Of a DNA stretch of 64,000 nucleotides, positions 45,266 to 54,845 are shown in pieces. Both the position numbers and the translations under genes were made by a program. Under the pieces are notes generated by a model, which was not told the DNA's origin, did not search any database, and saw nothing but the letters and a program-made list of their open reading frames with translations. Positions within the stretch are counted from its first letter, which is position 1. Each line of letters begins with the position of its first letter. This DNA comes from Martinezella dioscoreae (GTDB lineage: Bacteria; Pseudomonadota; Alphaproteobacteria; Rhizobiales; Rhizobiaceae). Location of the stretch: positions 1,240,001 through 1,304,000 of the forward strand of contig NZ_BLAJ01000001.1 in NCBI RefSeq assembly GCF_009176305.1, written 5' to 3'.

Positions 45266-45760
45266 TCAATACTGCATCTTCTCCCATTTCTTCACCAGTC
45301 GGTCGCGCTTGAGCTTAGAAAGCCGCTGCAGCCAGAAAATGCCGTCCAGCTGGTCGATCTCGTGCTGGATGCAGATGGCCAGAAAGTCATGCGCCTCAGC
45401 TTCATGGGCCTCGCCAGCGACATCCCGATAGCGAAAGCGGATCGATTTCGGTCTGACGATCTCTTCCGTCACTCCGGGCATGGAAACGCTGCCCTCCGTA
45501 TGCCGCATGGTTTCCGGCGACGACCATAGGATTTCCGGATTGATATAGGTGCGCACGCCATCTTCGCGGCTGAGTTCAATCACGACGACTCGCTTGAGGA
45601 CACCGATATGCGGGCCCGTGATGCCGACGCCGGGCGCAGCCAGTATCGTATCCAGCAGGTCGGCGACGAGCGCTTGCAGATCGTCGTCGAAGGCGGTGAC
45701 AGCAGCGCAGGCGGTTCGTAGTAGCGGATCGGGAAAGCGGATGATGGGGCGAACCGGCAT
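45266..45760 (-). CDS. Peptide deformylase homologue with altered active site
   Basis: 164 residues of peptide deformylase fold. All three family motifs are changed. The first, normally GxGLAAxQ, reads GVGITGPH (44-51). The second, normally EGCLS, reads EGSVS (89-93), losing the metal-ligand Cys. The third, normally HExDH, reads HEIDQ (133-137), losing the second histidine ligand. It keeps the fold-defining ends (RFPDPLLRTACA, LDGIFWLQRLSKLKRDR). It should not bind the catalytic metal, so it is a paralogue of different or lost function. A genuine deformylase must lie elsewhere. Confidence 0.88.
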   Translation of the reverse strand: MPVRPIIRFPDPLLRTACAAVTAFDDDLQALVADLLDTILAAPGVGITGPHIGVLKRVVVIELSREDGVRTYINPEILWSSPETMRHTEGSVSMPGVTEEIVRPKSIRFRYRDVAGEAHEAEAHDFLAICIQHEIDQLDGIFWLQRLSKLKRDRLVKKWEKMQY

Positions 45761-46150
45761 GGGACCCTCTACGGATGGAAGACATAGGCAAGAGGCTGCC
45801 AGAATAAGGGGAAGGTGGTTGCAATGCCACCGTCCCGATGGCTGCGCTTTCCCTATGAGCTTTTTCCATCATCCACTTGTTTTACATCGATTTCAATCGA
45901 GCCCAATAAGGGACGTCGGGCGAGCCGGAGGCCTTCTAGCCGAATGACGTCTGCCATCGTTGAAGATGCAATCACCGCATTCCGCCATTCGAACCTCCAT
46001 CGCATGATTCGTGCATCGAATGGCTGAGGCGTCCTCTGCTTTTATGACCGTTCCCATCGAATTTACGAGGAATTTTGCCCTGTCGGGGCTTGCGAGCCTG
46101 TGGTTTTGGGCGGCACTGGCGGGTCGGGAACTGACTGCAACCCGCGAAAA
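45761..46150. other. Noncoding region between deformylase homologue and merR
   Basis: About 390 bp, upstream of both the minus-strand deformylase homologue and the plus-strand regulator. I see no coding frame with a ribosome-binding site, no tRNA and no strong hairpin. It presumably holds the promoter of the deformylase homologue. Confidence 0.6.
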
Positions 46151-46178
46151 TTGACTATTACGTAAAAGTCAATATTAT
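46151..46178 (+). promoter_or_regulatory. Promoter and operator palindrome of the MerR gene
   Basis: TTGACT-A-TTACGTAA-A-AGTCAA (46151-46172) is a 22-bp palindrome broken only at one base pair. Its left end TTGACT serves as -35, and TATTAT (46173-46178) is the -10, 16 bp apart. A MerR operator placed between -35 and -10 is the standard design, so the regulator probably controls itself. Confidence 0.75.
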
Positions 46179-46204
46179 CATGGACAGCAGATAGGGGCGG
46201 ATTC

Positions 46205-46594
46205 TTGGTCGACGGATACTATAGCATAACGGAGCTCACTCGGGAATTCGGGGTTTCGACCCGGACGTTGAGGTTCTATGAGGACGAGGGTCTTATCCAT
46301 CCTGAGCGCAGAGGCCGTACGCGCCTGTTCCGTCCGGCGGACCGTCGTCTGATCATGGAAATCCTGCGGGGCCGCCGCATCGGTTTTACCATCGCCGAAA
46401 TCCGCGAGATCATCCAGGTCTACAAGGAACCTCCAGGCGAGATCGGCCAGCTCAAACTGCTGATGAAGCGCGTCGATGAGAAGCGCGATGAGCTGCGCCA
46501 GAAGCGCAAGGATATCGACGATACGCTGAGCGAACTCGACAATGTCGAAGAAGCTTGCCTTGGACGTCTCGCCGAAATTGGCGTCGGGACGTGA
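46205..46594 (+). CDS. MerR family transcriptional regulator
   Basis: 129 residues. Helix-turn-helix and wing (YSITELTREFGVSTRTLRFY, EDEGLIHPERRGRTRLF), then helices with IGFTIAEIREIIQVYK and an antiparallel coiled coil (KRVDEKRDELRQKRKDIDDT), ending EEACLGRLAEIGVG. It lacks a long ligand-binding domain. Close in style to the LiuR/AtuR-like regulators of branched-chain or acyl-CoA catabolism. TTG at 46205 is the likely start. Promoter palindrome just upstream. Confidence 0.88.
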   Translation: MVDGYYSITELTREFGVSTRTLRFYEDEGLIHPERRGRTRLFRPADRRLIMEILRGRRIGFTIAEIREIIQVYKEPPGEIGQLKLLMKRVDEKRDELRQKRKDIDDTLSELDNVEEACLGRLAEIGVGT

Positions 46595-46616
46595 TCGCGA
46601 CCAGGCCTTCAGCTTG

Positions 46617-47090
46617 TCAGAGCCAGCGGCGCGTCCGCTTGCAATAGAATTCGAATTCACAGCCGAATCGCGAGAGGAGATGCATCTCTTCGCAACGGAT
46701 GACGAGCAATGTCGTCAAGGCAGCCGCCACGGCCGCCATCGCTAGGAACCAGAGATTGCCGATCAGCAGGCCGAGGCCCGCGGTCAGCAAGGTATAGCCG
46801 AGATAGGTCGGGTTGCGGGTGAAGCGAAAGGGGCCAGTCGTCACCAGATGCGCCGTACAGCGCTGCGTCAGAACGGTCGTGCGGCGCTCTAGGAGCGTCT
46901 TGACGGCCCAGACGTTCAGCGTCACGGCGAAGGCGGTCAGAAGCGCGCCAAACACCCAAGAAACAAGCGCCCAGACAAAGGGCAAAGGCAAGGGATACAC
47001 CCGCTGCAGATACAGCGCCGCCATGACGGCGAGGCTATAGAGCAGCGGCGGCCACGGAAAACTCAGCGACTTCGAACGATAGGCATTCAT
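46617..47090 (-). CDS. Isoprenylcysteine carboxyl methyltransferase-like membrane protein
   Basis: 157 residues with about four membrane segments and the ICMT/PEMT C-terminal block LVTTGPFRFTRNPTYLGYTL followed by RCEEMHLLSRFG and YCKRTRRWL. Proteins of this family methylate membrane substrates using S-adenosylmethionine; the substrate is unknown. It runs convergent to merR and shares a strand with the gene after it. Confidence 0.85.
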   Translation of the reverse strand: MNAYRSKSLSFPWPPLLYSLAVMAALYLQRVYPLPLPFVWALVSWVFGALLTAFAVTLNVWAVKTLLERRTTVLTQRCTAHLVTTGPFRFTRNPTYLGYTLLTAGLGLLIGNLWFLAMAAVAAALTTLLVIRCEEMHLLSRFGCEFEFYCKRTRRWL

Positions 47091-47102
47091 AGAATAACCC
47101 TG

Positions 47103-48092
47103 TCATTGCGCTTCATCCGTACATTGTATCGCGATTCGGCTTACACGTTCATCGCTATCTGCTTTGATCGCCCCGGATTCCAATGGTTTGAAAAGATTCT
47201 GGGCTTGTAATTTATCGAGTGTGCATTGGCAGAAGCTGCGGCACATGGATTCGCTGCCCGACCGGGTGCAGGAGGCCACGCATTGCCTGATATAGCCGAC
47301 GGTCGCGTCCTGAGGCGGAGCCGGTGCGACCAGTGACAAAAGGTAGACGAGGCCGAACAGCACCGGCTGGTGCAGCAGATAGAAGATCAGACTGTGCCGA
47401 CCGGCCCGGGCAATGAGATTGCGGCCGGGGCCGAATTTTGCCAACCATTTAAGCCAGCCAAGAGATGTCGCCAATTGCGCAACGCCGACGCCGAACAGGA
47501 ATGGCGTCAGCCATGGGAAAAGCGGCACATAGTCATTCGAGCGCCGGATGTTTTCCGAAAGCCCCACCCACCAGAGCCAGGGCACGTCGAAAAATGTCGA
47601 ATGCAGCGATAGAGGCGCAATGACATTGTCGACGACAATACCGACGGCAAGCACGATTGCGACGAGAAGCGTGGCAAGTGCCGGCAGACGCAAGAATAGG
47701 AGCCCAATGAGACTTGCCGCCGCGATGCTGTGCAGGATGCCGAAGAATATCCACTCCTCGCGCATGCCGATGAAGGTGACGAGGGAAATGGCAGCGGCGG
47801 CTGCCACGATCATGCCCAGTCGTCGCCAGTAGGAGCGCCAGCGAATCTCCGACGTATTGGCAAGCACGAGGCTCAATCCTGCCAGAAACAGGAAGGTGCT
47901 GGCGATCGCGCGGGCGTAAAGCTTCAGCCAGCCTGTTTCCGCCGTGCCGGAATCGAGATAGCCGAAGAACTCGAAATCCCAGGTGCAGTGATAGCTTGCC
48001 ATGGCCAGGAGTGCGACGCCGCGCGCCGTGTCCAGAATGCCGATGCGGGGCGTCTTTTGCGGTGCATCGGCGCTCTCGGCGATAGCGACCAT
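47103..48092 (-). CDS. DUF1624 (heparan-alpha-glucosaminide acetyltransferase-like) membrane protein
   Basis: 329 residues with about eight to nine membrane segments. The N-terminal RIGILDTARGVALLAMASYH and later WLTPFLFGVGVAQL and RHSLIFYLLHQPVLFGLVYLL match DUF1624 / acyltransferase-3-like proteins. The C-terminal cytoplasmic or periplasmic tail has several cysteines (CVASCTRSGSESMC, SFCQC), possibly a disulfide-bonded domain. Function unknown; acetyl transfer to an envelope sugar is inferred. It lies 12 bp upstream of the methyltransferase-like gene. Confidence 0.82.
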   Translation of the reverse strand: MVAIAESADAPQKTPRIGILDTARGVALLAMASYHCTWDFEFFGYLDSGTAETGWLKLYARAIASTFLFLAGLSLVLANTSEIRWRSYWRRLGMIVAAAAAISLVTFIGMREEWIFFGILHSIAAASLIGLLFLRLPALATLLVAIVLAVGIVVDNVIAPLSLHSTFFDVPWLWWVGLSENIRRSNDYVPLFPWLTPFLFGVGVAQLATSLGWLKWLAKFGPGRNLIARAGRHSLIFYLLHQPVLFGLVYLLSLVAPAPPQDATVGYIRQCVASCTRSGSESMCRSFCQCTLDKLQAQNLFKPLESGAIKADSDERVSRIAIQCTDEAQ

Positions 48093-48153
48093 TGGCGGGT
48101 CCTTCCAGGCATGAACTCAGATCACGAGCGCCGCTTGAGACGGCGCGAGCATG

Positions 48154-48846
48154 TCATGGCACATCGCTATCCATAATGGCCAGACGGGCATCGGAAAAAA
48201 ACTGCCGGCGGACCAGCACGATGATGATGAACATGGTCGTGACCATGAAAACGTAAGGGCTCAGAAACCAGCCGAGATAGCCAATCGACAGGAAAATGGC
48301 TCGCAGGCCCGAGTTGAAATTCCGGGCCGCGATGATGTTCATGCGGATGACCCGCTCGGCGGCGCGTTCGGCATGCACGGGATCACGAATGGCATCTTCC
48401 AGCATCGGCAGGGAGCCGAAGAGAATGGTGCAGTAATTGAATAGGCGATAGGCCCAACCGAACTTGAAAAAGGCATAGCCAAAGAGACAGGCAAGCCCGG
48501 CCACCTTGATTTCGAAAGCTGTCCGGCCGCCGTTGAAGATGAAGGGCATGTCGGAGAAGAAGGCATTGATCTTGTCGGTGGCGCCGAGCAACGCAAAGCA
48601 GCTGCCGATGGCGAAGATCGAGGTGGAGGCGAAGAAGCCGGTGCCGTTCTGCAGGCCTGAGAGGATCTGTGTGTCGATCATCTTCAGGTCGCGGCGAAGG
48701 GAGTTGTAGATCCATTCGCGGCGACGCTCGTTCATTGCCAGCGTCAGGCTTGTACGATTGAAGAAGCTGGCGCTGCTGACGATCCAGTTCAGCGCGACCC
48801 AGAGAAGGATGAAGAGGGCGAGGGCGACATAGTCGGCAGTCGTCAT
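48154..48846 (-). CDS. DUF599 family membrane protein
   Basis: 230 residues with four membrane segments, recognised by YVALALFILLWVALNWIVS at the start, RREWIYNSLRRDLKMIDTQI in a cytoplasmic loop and FFKFGWAYRLFNYC then NIIAARNFNSGLRAIF. DUF599 function is not known. The gene begins at ATG 48846 and lies 61 bp upstream of the DUF1624 gene. Confidence 0.87.
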   Translation of the reverse strand: MTTADYVALALFILLWVALNWIVSSASFFNRTSLTLAMNERRREWIYNSLRRDLKMIDTQILSGLQNGTGFFASTSIFAIGSCFALLGATDKINAFFSDMPFIFNGGRTAFEIKVAGLACLFGYAFFKFGWAYRLFNYCTILFGSLPMLEDAIRDPVHAERAAERVIRMNIIAARNFNSGLRAIFLSIGYLGWFLSPYVFMVTTMFIIIVLVRRQFFSDARLAIMDSDVP

Positions 48847-49044
48847 AAAGGGAGATTCTCCAGATCAATCCGATGTGGACTGTAGCGCAGCGCGGGCTGC
48901 GTGCAATGGCCTTCTGTTTGCTTCCCCGAATGCCTATATGTAATGTCGCTGCCATGAAATCCGATGTCGGCCAATCGCCGTGCAAGCTTGCCCCGATAGC
49001 GTAGCCTTGCCGGAAATCGATTTGCCTGGAGGCACCAAAGGTCC

Positions 49045-50454
49045 ATGTTTCTCTCAGTTTTCGATGTGTTCAAGATCGGTGTGGGACCGTCCAGCTCGCA
49101 CACGATGGGGCCGATGTCGGCCGCGAATCGCTTCCTCGACCTCGTTCTTTCGAACGAATGGCCGCGTCCGTCTTCGAATGTGCATGTCGAGTCGATCAAG
49201 GTCAGCCTGCATGGCTCGCTCGCCCACACGGGCATTGGCCACGGCACGGGCAGGGCGGTTATTCTCGGCCTGATGGGCGAGAAGCCTGATAGCGTCGATC
49301 CCGATCATATGGATGCCATTATCGACGAAGTGGAGCGCAGCGGGCGCATCACGCCGCCAGGCCATCCGGCCTATCGATTCCAGCCCAAGACAGATCTCAT
49401 CTTCGACAAGAAGGTGCCGCTGCCCGGTCATGCCAACGGCATGAGCTTCTCCGCCTTCGACAAGGACGAGCGCCTACTGGTCAAGCGCATCTATTATTCC
49501 GTCGGCGGCGGCTTCGTCGTCACCGATACAGAATTGGAGCAGATGAAGGCCGACCGGAAAAAGCCTGCCCCAGCCGGCGAGCGTGTTCCGTTCCCCTTCG
49601 CCAGCGCCAAGCAGATGCTCGAAATGTCCGAGCGTTCCGGCCTTTCGATTGCGCAAATGAAGCGCGCCAATGAAGAGACGCATATGAGCGCCGAAGAGCT
49701 GGATGCCGGCCTCGACCGCATCTGGGCGGCCATGAGCAGCTGCATCGATCGTGGCCTCAAGGTCGATGGCATCATGCCTGGTGGCCTGAAGGTGCGCCGG
49801 CGTGCGCGTGCCATCCATGATAAATTGCAGGAAGAATGGCGTAGCAACCGCATCAATCCGCTGCTCGCCAATGACTGGCTCAGCGTCTACGCCATGGCCG
49901 TCAATGAAGAGAATGCGGCCGGCGGCCGCGTGGTCACAGCGCCGACCAATGGAGCGGCAGGCGTCATTCCGGCAACGATCCGCTATTATCAGCATTTCCA
50001 CGAGGATTGGGATCAGGACGGCATTCGCAACTATCTTCTGACCGCCGCCGCCGTCGGCGGCATCATCAAGCACAACGCCTCGATCTCAGGCGCCGAAGTC
50101 GGCTGTCAGGGCGAGGTGGGCTCGGCGGCCGCGATGGCGGCTGCGGGACTTGCCGCTGTCATGGGGGCGACGCCGGAGCAGATCGAGAATGCCGCGGAAA
50201 TCGCGCTTGAACACCATCTCGGCATGACCTGCGACCCAATCGCCGGCCTGGTGCAGGTGCCTTGCATCGAGCGTAACGCACTTGGTGCAGTCAAGGCGGT
50301 CACTGCCGCTTCGCTTGCGATCAAGGGCGACGGCCAGCATTTCGTACCACTCGACGCCTGCATCGAAACCATGCGCCAGACGGGTCACGACATGAGCGAG
50401 AAATACAAGGAAACCTCGACTGGCGGCCTCGCCGTCAATGTCGTGGAATGCTGA
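49045..50454 (+). CDS. sdaA: L-serine ammonia-lyase
   Basis: 469-residue Fe-S dependent L-serine dehydratase converting serine to pyruvate and ammonia. N-terminal beta domain begins [20 protein letters not shown]; alpha domain has [33 protein letters not shown] and [17 protein letters not shown], with the conserved cysteines of the 4Fe-4S site. GGAGGCACC is upstream of the ATG. It links serine made from glycine to central carbon. Confidence 0.96.
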   Translation: MFLSVFDVFKIGVGPSSSHTMGPMSAANRFLDLVLSNEWPRPSSNVHVESIKVSLHGSLAHTGIGHGTGRAVILGLMGEKPDSVDPDHMDAIIDEVERSGRITPPGHPAYRFQPKTDLIFDKKVPLPGHANGMSFSAFDKDERLLVKRIYYSVGGGFVVTDTELEQMKADRKKPAPAGERVPFPFASAKQMLEMSERSGLSIAQMKRANEETHMSAEELDAGLDRIWAAMSSCIDRGLKVDGIMPGGLKVRRRARAIHDKLQEEWRSNRINPLLANDWLSVYAMAVNEENAAGGRVVTAPTNGAAGVIPATIRYYQHFHEDWDQDGIRNYLLTAAAVGGIIKHNASISGAEVGCQGEVGSAAAMAAAGLAAVMGATPEQIENAAEIALEHHLGMTCDPIAGLVQVPCIERNALGAVKAVTAASLAIKGDGQHFVPLDACIETMRQTGHDMSEKYKETSTGGLAVNVVEC

Positions 50455-50490
50455 TGTGGCCCAAGGTCGAAACGCGATCTTGGGAGCAGA

Positions 50491-51510
50491 TCATTTGCTT
50501 ATAGGCGTGGTGAGGGGGATGCCGGCCACGCGGCTGCCCAAAAGCATGGCTTGCAATTGCTCGATTTGAGCGCTGCTCGGCCCATTATTGGTGTCGTTTA
50601 CTCTGTGAACCAGGACCGTCGCTAAGTCCGGAAACACCATGAGATATTGGTTTCCCATGCCGGATGCCCAGTAGAATGGCTTGTCTTTGACAACTTCGCC
50701 GTCGAATGCGGTTAGCGGCTGCAATGTGTATCGCCCGATCCACCAGCTATAGCCGAAACCTGCACCTCGCCCGAGATCCGTATAAGGCGCGATGCTTCTG
50801 CTGATCCATTCCGCCGGAATGATTTGCGCATCGCGCCATCGGCCGTCATTCGCCAGAAGCACGCCCAGGCGTGCCAGGTCACGCGCGGACATTCTGATCT
50901 TATAGGCAGGATGTATCGATTGAGGAATCGTCTTGAAATAGAAGTGTTCCGGCCGGAAATCCTGCATCTGAAGCGGGATTGCAATGCGACGGAAAAAATC
51001 CTCGGCAATTGGAACGCCGCTCAGTTGCTGGAGGATGCCGCCCAGGACATTGAAGCTCCAATTGTTGTAAAACCATTGCTCTCCGGCAGCATGGATACCT
51101 CGTGGAGGCAAAAGGGCCGGGTCCTGGTCGGCGGCGGCATGATAAACACCCGACCTCGACATCAGAAGATCAGCGATCGTCGCCTGCTTCTCTTTCGGTG
51201 TCAGCGCTGGTTCGCAATCATCGATATCCAGTTCGGCCAGAGTCATTGCCAAATCGATCGTGCCCTCGATCTCATGCGTGCCAATCAATGCGCTCAACAG
51301 GCTTTTGCGCATGGAGGCGATGCCGGTCACGTCGGCAATCTTACCCCATGAGCTCATAATCAAGCCATCTTGCACGATCATGATCGCGGACGATCCGATC
51401 GACTGCGCATAACGGTAGGCGTTCGCGAGAGCAGTGCTGGACCAGCCGAACCGGCCGGGATCATCCACTGTTGTCCACTCATTGGCCGGGTAATCCGATG
51501 CACCGCTCAT
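50491..51510 (-). CDS. Serine hydrolase, class C beta-lactamase family
   Basis: 339 residues. SxxK motif SMRK (about residue 67), the YxN motif in YNNWSFNVLGG and a late motif HRVND, of the penicillin-binding-protein/AmpC-like superfamily. No signal peptide is visible, so it is probably a cytoplasmic esterase or peptidase rather than an antibiotic-resistance enzyme. The N-terminus is a possible CubicO group start (RFGWSSTALANAYRY). GGAGGCG precedes the ATG. Confidence 0.87.
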   Translation of the reverse strand: MSGASDYPANEWTTVDDPGRFGWSSTALANAYRYAQSIGSSAIMIVQDGLIMSSWGKIADVTGIASMRKSLLSALIGTHEIEGTIDLAMTLAELDIDDCEPALTPKEKQATIADLLMSRSGVYHAAADQDPALLPPRGIHAAGEQWFYNNWSFNVLGGILQQLSGVPIAEDFFRRIAIPLQMQDFRPEHFYFKTIPQSIHPAYKIRMSARDLARLGVLLANDGRWRDAQIIPAEWISRSIAPYTDLGRGAGFGYSWWIGRYTLQPLTAFDGEVVKDKPFYWASGMGNQYLMVFPDLATVLVHRVNDTNNGPSSAQIEQLQAMLLGSRVAGIPLTTPISK

Positions 51511-51618
51511 AATCGCCTCCGAGAATCACCTCTTGCGCTTTCAGGTGATGTTACCCACTCTGTGGATGTCCGCAGTGAAAGGCTTGACGCTGCTGGTCAA
51601 AAGGACTTCAACGGCATT

Positions 51619-52053
51619 ATGGCTTTGCATCTCATTAAATTGTGCGTGGGCGCGGATTCGCTGGATGATCTGCGCGAATGGGTTTCCGAGCGGGCAATGA
51701 ACGCCATTGCTGCTGGGCTCGAGCCGCATACAACCCACACGACGCGTATGGTGCCGAAACGGGTAGACGAGCTGTTGGACGGCGGTTCGCTTTATTGGGT
51801 GATCAAAGGGCAGGTGCAGGCGCGGCAGAAATTGCTTGGCATCGAGACCTTCACCGACGCGGACGGCATTCAGCGCTGCCGGCTTATTCTCGACCCGAGC
51901 GTTGTCGAGACGACAGGGCAGCCGAAGCGGCCATTTCAGGGCTGGCGGTACCTGCCGCAGGACGACGTGCCGCGCGATCTCGACAGTCTCGGCGCGGCAG
52001 CCGAATTGCCCGCCGATCTGCGGCGGGAACTTTCCGAACTCGGATTGCTTTAA
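51619..52053 (+). CDS. DUF1489 family protein
   Basis: 144-residue alphaproteobacterial DUF1489 protein: MALHLIKLCVGADSLDDLRE, THTTRMVPKRVDELLDGGSLYW, GIQRCRLILDP, PFQGWRYL then DDVPRDL. Function not known; the family resembles nuclease-inhibitor or RNA-binding folds by secondary structure only. ATG at 51619 gives the usual length. Its stop overlaps the stop of the next small gene by a few bases. Confidence 0.9.
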   Translation: MALHLIKLCVGADSLDDLREWVSERAMNAIAAGLEPHTTHTTRMVPKRVDELLDGGSLYWVIKGQVQARQKLLGIETFTDADGIQRCRLILDPSVVETTGQPKRPFQGWRYLPQDDVPRDLDSLGAAAELPADLRRELSELGLL

Positions 52054-52325
52054 CGCAGTCGCATCATGATCGGCGCACGGCCGGTCGGGGCGGTGATGTG
52101 CAGATGAATATGCGCTTCCGGCTGCGAATAACGCCAGGCGCGTGCGCCATGGCAAAGCAGGATGCCGATCAGGTCTTTCGTCTTGCTGCGCGAACGCGAA
52201 CGGCTGAGACCTAGGTCCGCTAGCCGCATCGCCGCCTCATGCAGCGGATGAAGAGCAAAGCCCTTCGGTTTCATCTTGCCCCCGCCGTCGAGCGAGAAAC
52301 CGGGAAAGTTCTCGTTCATTGCCAT
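52050..52325 (-). CDS. Small protein of unknown function
   Basis: 91 residues: MNENFPGFSLDGGG then MKPKGFALHPLHEAAMRLAD and a serine/arginine-rich middle (SRSRSRSKTKD), ending ITAPTGRAPIMMRLR. No family recognised. The stop overlaps the DUF1489 stop (convergent, four bases). The frame is uncertain but codon use is like the neighbours and GGGG lies eight bases before the ATG. Confidence 0.5.
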   Translation of the reverse strand: MAMNENFPGFSLDGGGKMKPKGFALHPLHEAAMRLADLGLSRSRSRSKTKDLIGILLCHGARAWRYSQPEAHIHLHITAPTGRAPIMMRLR

Positions 52326-52451
52326 TTCAAAACCCCGTACACGTTACAAACTCAGGGCCGGCCCGTTTGACATTCGGAACCGGAGGATCGGGCGCAACAG
52401 AAGGCCCGACCAATCTTCAAATCATGCGGCGCGAAAACACCGGCCACATTC

Positions 52452-53957
52452 CTATTCCGTGCTCGCCCAGCACTTGACGCCAGCTCGCTTGAGCGCCTTG
52501 CAGGCATTCACCGCTTCGCTCTGATCTTCGAAACCACCAAAACGGGCGCGGTAACCGCCATCGAAGGCGACTGTATAGGGCTTTGCCGAACGCAGCGCCT
52601 TGCCACCCTTGGTCTTAGCCGTATCAAGCAGGTCGGTTGCGCCATCCTTACTGGAGGAAATGCCAATCTGCACGACCCAGCCAGTCGGCTCGCGCTCGGC
52701 TTTGGCTGCTTTTGCAACCTTCTCTGTCTTTTCGGTCCGCTGCAGCTTCGCGAGATTCGTATTGCTCTTGGAGGTTGATGCGGTCGTTACGGTATCGATC
52801 TCATCCTCATCGGCATCGTCCGACGATCCGGCGGAGGCCGTTTCGTCATAGGCTGGCCGCTTCACGGACTCCGGTTTCGCCGAAAGCAGTGGATTGGAGG
52901 AGGAAGACTGCGGCGTTACCGCTGCGAAGGCCGCCGCACTGGAAGGGTTGGAATCCGCGACTTCGGTCGTTCCGCCATTCTTGATCTTCGCGCGGCTGAT
53001 ATCCGCCATGCGTGCGCTGGCTGCCTGCACATTGGGCGTTGCGGCCGGGGCCTGTGCGATCACATTGGAATCAATATGCTTTGTCGATGCTTTAGGCAGA
53101 TAGTCAGCGATCAGCTTGCGCATCTGGTTGTCACGAGCCGGCGTCGAAGCGCCGCCAAGGACGACACCAACGATGGAGCGACCATCGACTTTCACGGAGG
53201 TTGCGAGATTATAGCCGGCGGCACGCGTGTAACCAGTCTTGATGCCGTCGACGCCGCGCACGGAGCCAACCAGGCGATTGTGACCGAGGATCGTGCGATT
53301 GCCGAGCCGGAAGCTCGTTTCGGAGAAGAAACCGTAATATTCCGGGAAATGCTCGCGCAGGGCGATGCCAAGGCGGGCCTGATCGCGCGCCGTCGTCATC
53401 TGCGCCGTGTTCGGCAGGCCGTTCGGGTTGCGATAGGTCGTGCGCGTCATGCCGAGCGCCCGCGCCTTATCGTTCATCATCCGGGCAAAGCCTTCCTCCG
53501 AACCGCCAAGCATTTCGCCAAGCGCCATTGCGGCATCATTGGCAGATTTGGTGACGATGCCGAGGATCGCCTCGCGAACAGTCACGGAGCGGCCGGCTCC
53601 AATACCGAGCTTGGTCGGAGCCTGTGCTGCAGCGTTCTTCGAAAACACGACGGGGGTGTCGAGGGTGATGCGGCCGGCTTCGAGCGCTTCGAAGGTTAGA
53701 TAGACCGTCATCATCTTGGTCAGCGAGGCCGGGTAGTGCAGCGTGTCGGCGTTTTCACTGTAGAGAACGTTGCCGGTATTGGCATCGATGACGATACCGG
53801 CATATTTCGGACCGGCCGCGCTCGCGTCAATGACAGTCACCATGACTGTCGCCGTTGCGATCGAAAAACCAAGAAGCGCTCTCGCCAGAATCTTACCGGT
53901 TTGAGACGACGAAACGGAAAGAATGGATCTGGACACTAAATCACTCTCTGCTTGCAT
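52452..53957 (-). CDS. D-alanyl-D-alanine carboxypeptidase with SPOR domain
   Basis: 501 residues. Signal peptide (cleaved near AGPKYAG, about residue 50), then the serine peptidase S11 domain with SxxK SLTKM, SxN SAND and KTG KTGYTRAAGY. A disordered Ala/Ser linker and an acidic stretch follow, and the C-terminus (about 425-500) is an SPOR domain (GWVVQIGISSSKDGA, YRARFGGFEDQSEA) that binds septal glycan. It trims pentapeptides and probably acts at division sites. Begins near ATG 53957. Confidence 0.93.
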   Translation of the reverse strand: MQAESDLVSRSILSVSSSQTGKILARALLGFSIATATVMVTVIDASAAGPKYAGIVIDANTGNVLYSENADTLHYPASLTKMMTVYLTFEALEAGRITLDTPVVFSKNAAAQAPTKLGIGAGRSVTVREAILGIVTKSANDAAMALGEMLGGSEEGFARMMNDKARALGMTRTTYRNPNGLPNTAQMTTARDQARLGIALREHFPEYYGFFSETSFRLGNRTILGHNRLVGSVRGVDGIKTGYTRAAGYNLATSVKVDGRSIVGVVLGGASTPARDNQMRKLIADYLPKASTKHIDSNVIAQAPAATPNVQAASARMADISRAKIKNGGTTEVADSNPSSAAAFAAVTPQSSSSNPLLSAKPESVKRPAYDETASAGSSDDADEDEIDTVTTASTSKSNTNLAKLQRTEKTEKVAKAAKAEREPTGWVVQIGISSSKDGATDLLDTAKTKGGKALRSAKPYTVAFDGGYRARFGGFEDQSEAVNACKALKRAGVKCWASTE

Positions 53958-54074
53958 TTACATTCTCGATTATCCGGCCGCCGCCTCCATGAACGGCCAT
54001 TCCGTTCGACAGTAGAGGCTTAGCGTTACCAATCGGTTTATGATGAACAGTTGGTTTCAGGTTTCTGCGCCGTT

Positions 54075-54845
54075 TTAGCGGCCGCCCACAGCTGTCGGCG
54101 CAGGTACGGCATTATCCACAAGACGCGTTTTGACGAAGTTCTGGACGGCGGCATCCATGGCGCGCCAGTCACCCAGCTGATTGCTGGAAAAGCGGTAGAG
54201 AACGCTCAAATCCTTACCGACCTTGATGTCTCTCTGGCAATCGCCGCTGGTTGCCAGCGTGGGCGAGGAGGGCAGGAGACAGCGCACGACATAATCGGTC
54301 TCGTCAGGCCGCGGCGCCGTCAGAAGGATTTCGTCGTTGTAGCCGGCATCCGCACGAAGCCGATGTGCGGTCAGGCCGAAGGGGCCGGCATAGGCCGCCC
54401 CATCCATCAGTTGCGAATAGATCGGACCGAGCCGGCCGGACATGTCATGGGACATCGTGCTCTGGCTGATTTGCAGGAAGATCAGTGAGGACGATTGCGA
54501 GATATCGTCGAAACGCATGCGATCGGCTTCGCTATAGCCCTGCATCTGCGGCCAGGTCAGATAGAGATCGACACGTTCGGCCATACCGTCCGAACGCTCG
54601 CTCGGAAAGCGAATGGTGTTTGCAGCCAGACGCATTGTGTCGTCGCCGATCGTGACAGAGATGGGCTTGGTATCCGTCGTATGCCCTGCCAGCGAAATTT
54701 TCTCACCAAGCCAGTGTCCACCAACGGATATGGCTACGGTCAAGGCTGCCAGAACGGCGACACCGGCCGTGAGCCCATAGACAAAGCCGCTCGATATCAG
54801 CGGTCTTTCTTCGATCATTGCGGCGGATGACAGAGGAGGAGCCAT
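54075..54845 (-). CDS. Membrane-anchored protein of unknown function
   Basis: 256 residues. N-terminal membrane segment (GLTAGVAVLAALTVAISVGG), then a soluble part presumably in the periplasm with conserved features: NTIRFPSERSDGMAERVDLY, WPQMQGYSEADRMRF, YAGPFGLTAHRLRADAGYND and CLLPSSPTLATSGDCQRDI (two cysteines likely in disulfide). No known domain. Similar proteins occur in rhizobia. It lies between the carboxypeptidase and the transglutaminase-like gene, all minus. Confidence 0.8.
   Translation of the reverse strand: MAPPLSSAAMIEERPLISSGFVYGLTAGVAVLAALTVAISVGGHWLGEKISLAGHTTDTKPISVTIGDDTMRLAANTIRFPSERSDGMAERVDLYLTWPQMQGYSEADRMRFDDISQSSSLIFLQISQSTMSHDMSGRLGPIYSQLMDGAAYAGPFGLTAHRLRADAGYNDEILLTAPRPDETDYVVRCLLPSSPTLATSGDCQRDIKVGKDLSVLYRFSSNQLGDWRAMDAAVQNFVKTRLVDNAVPAPTAVGGR

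Noticed and set aside
45815..46027. A 70-codon plus-strand frame before merR
   Set aside because: No ribosome-binding site and basic, low-complexity translation.
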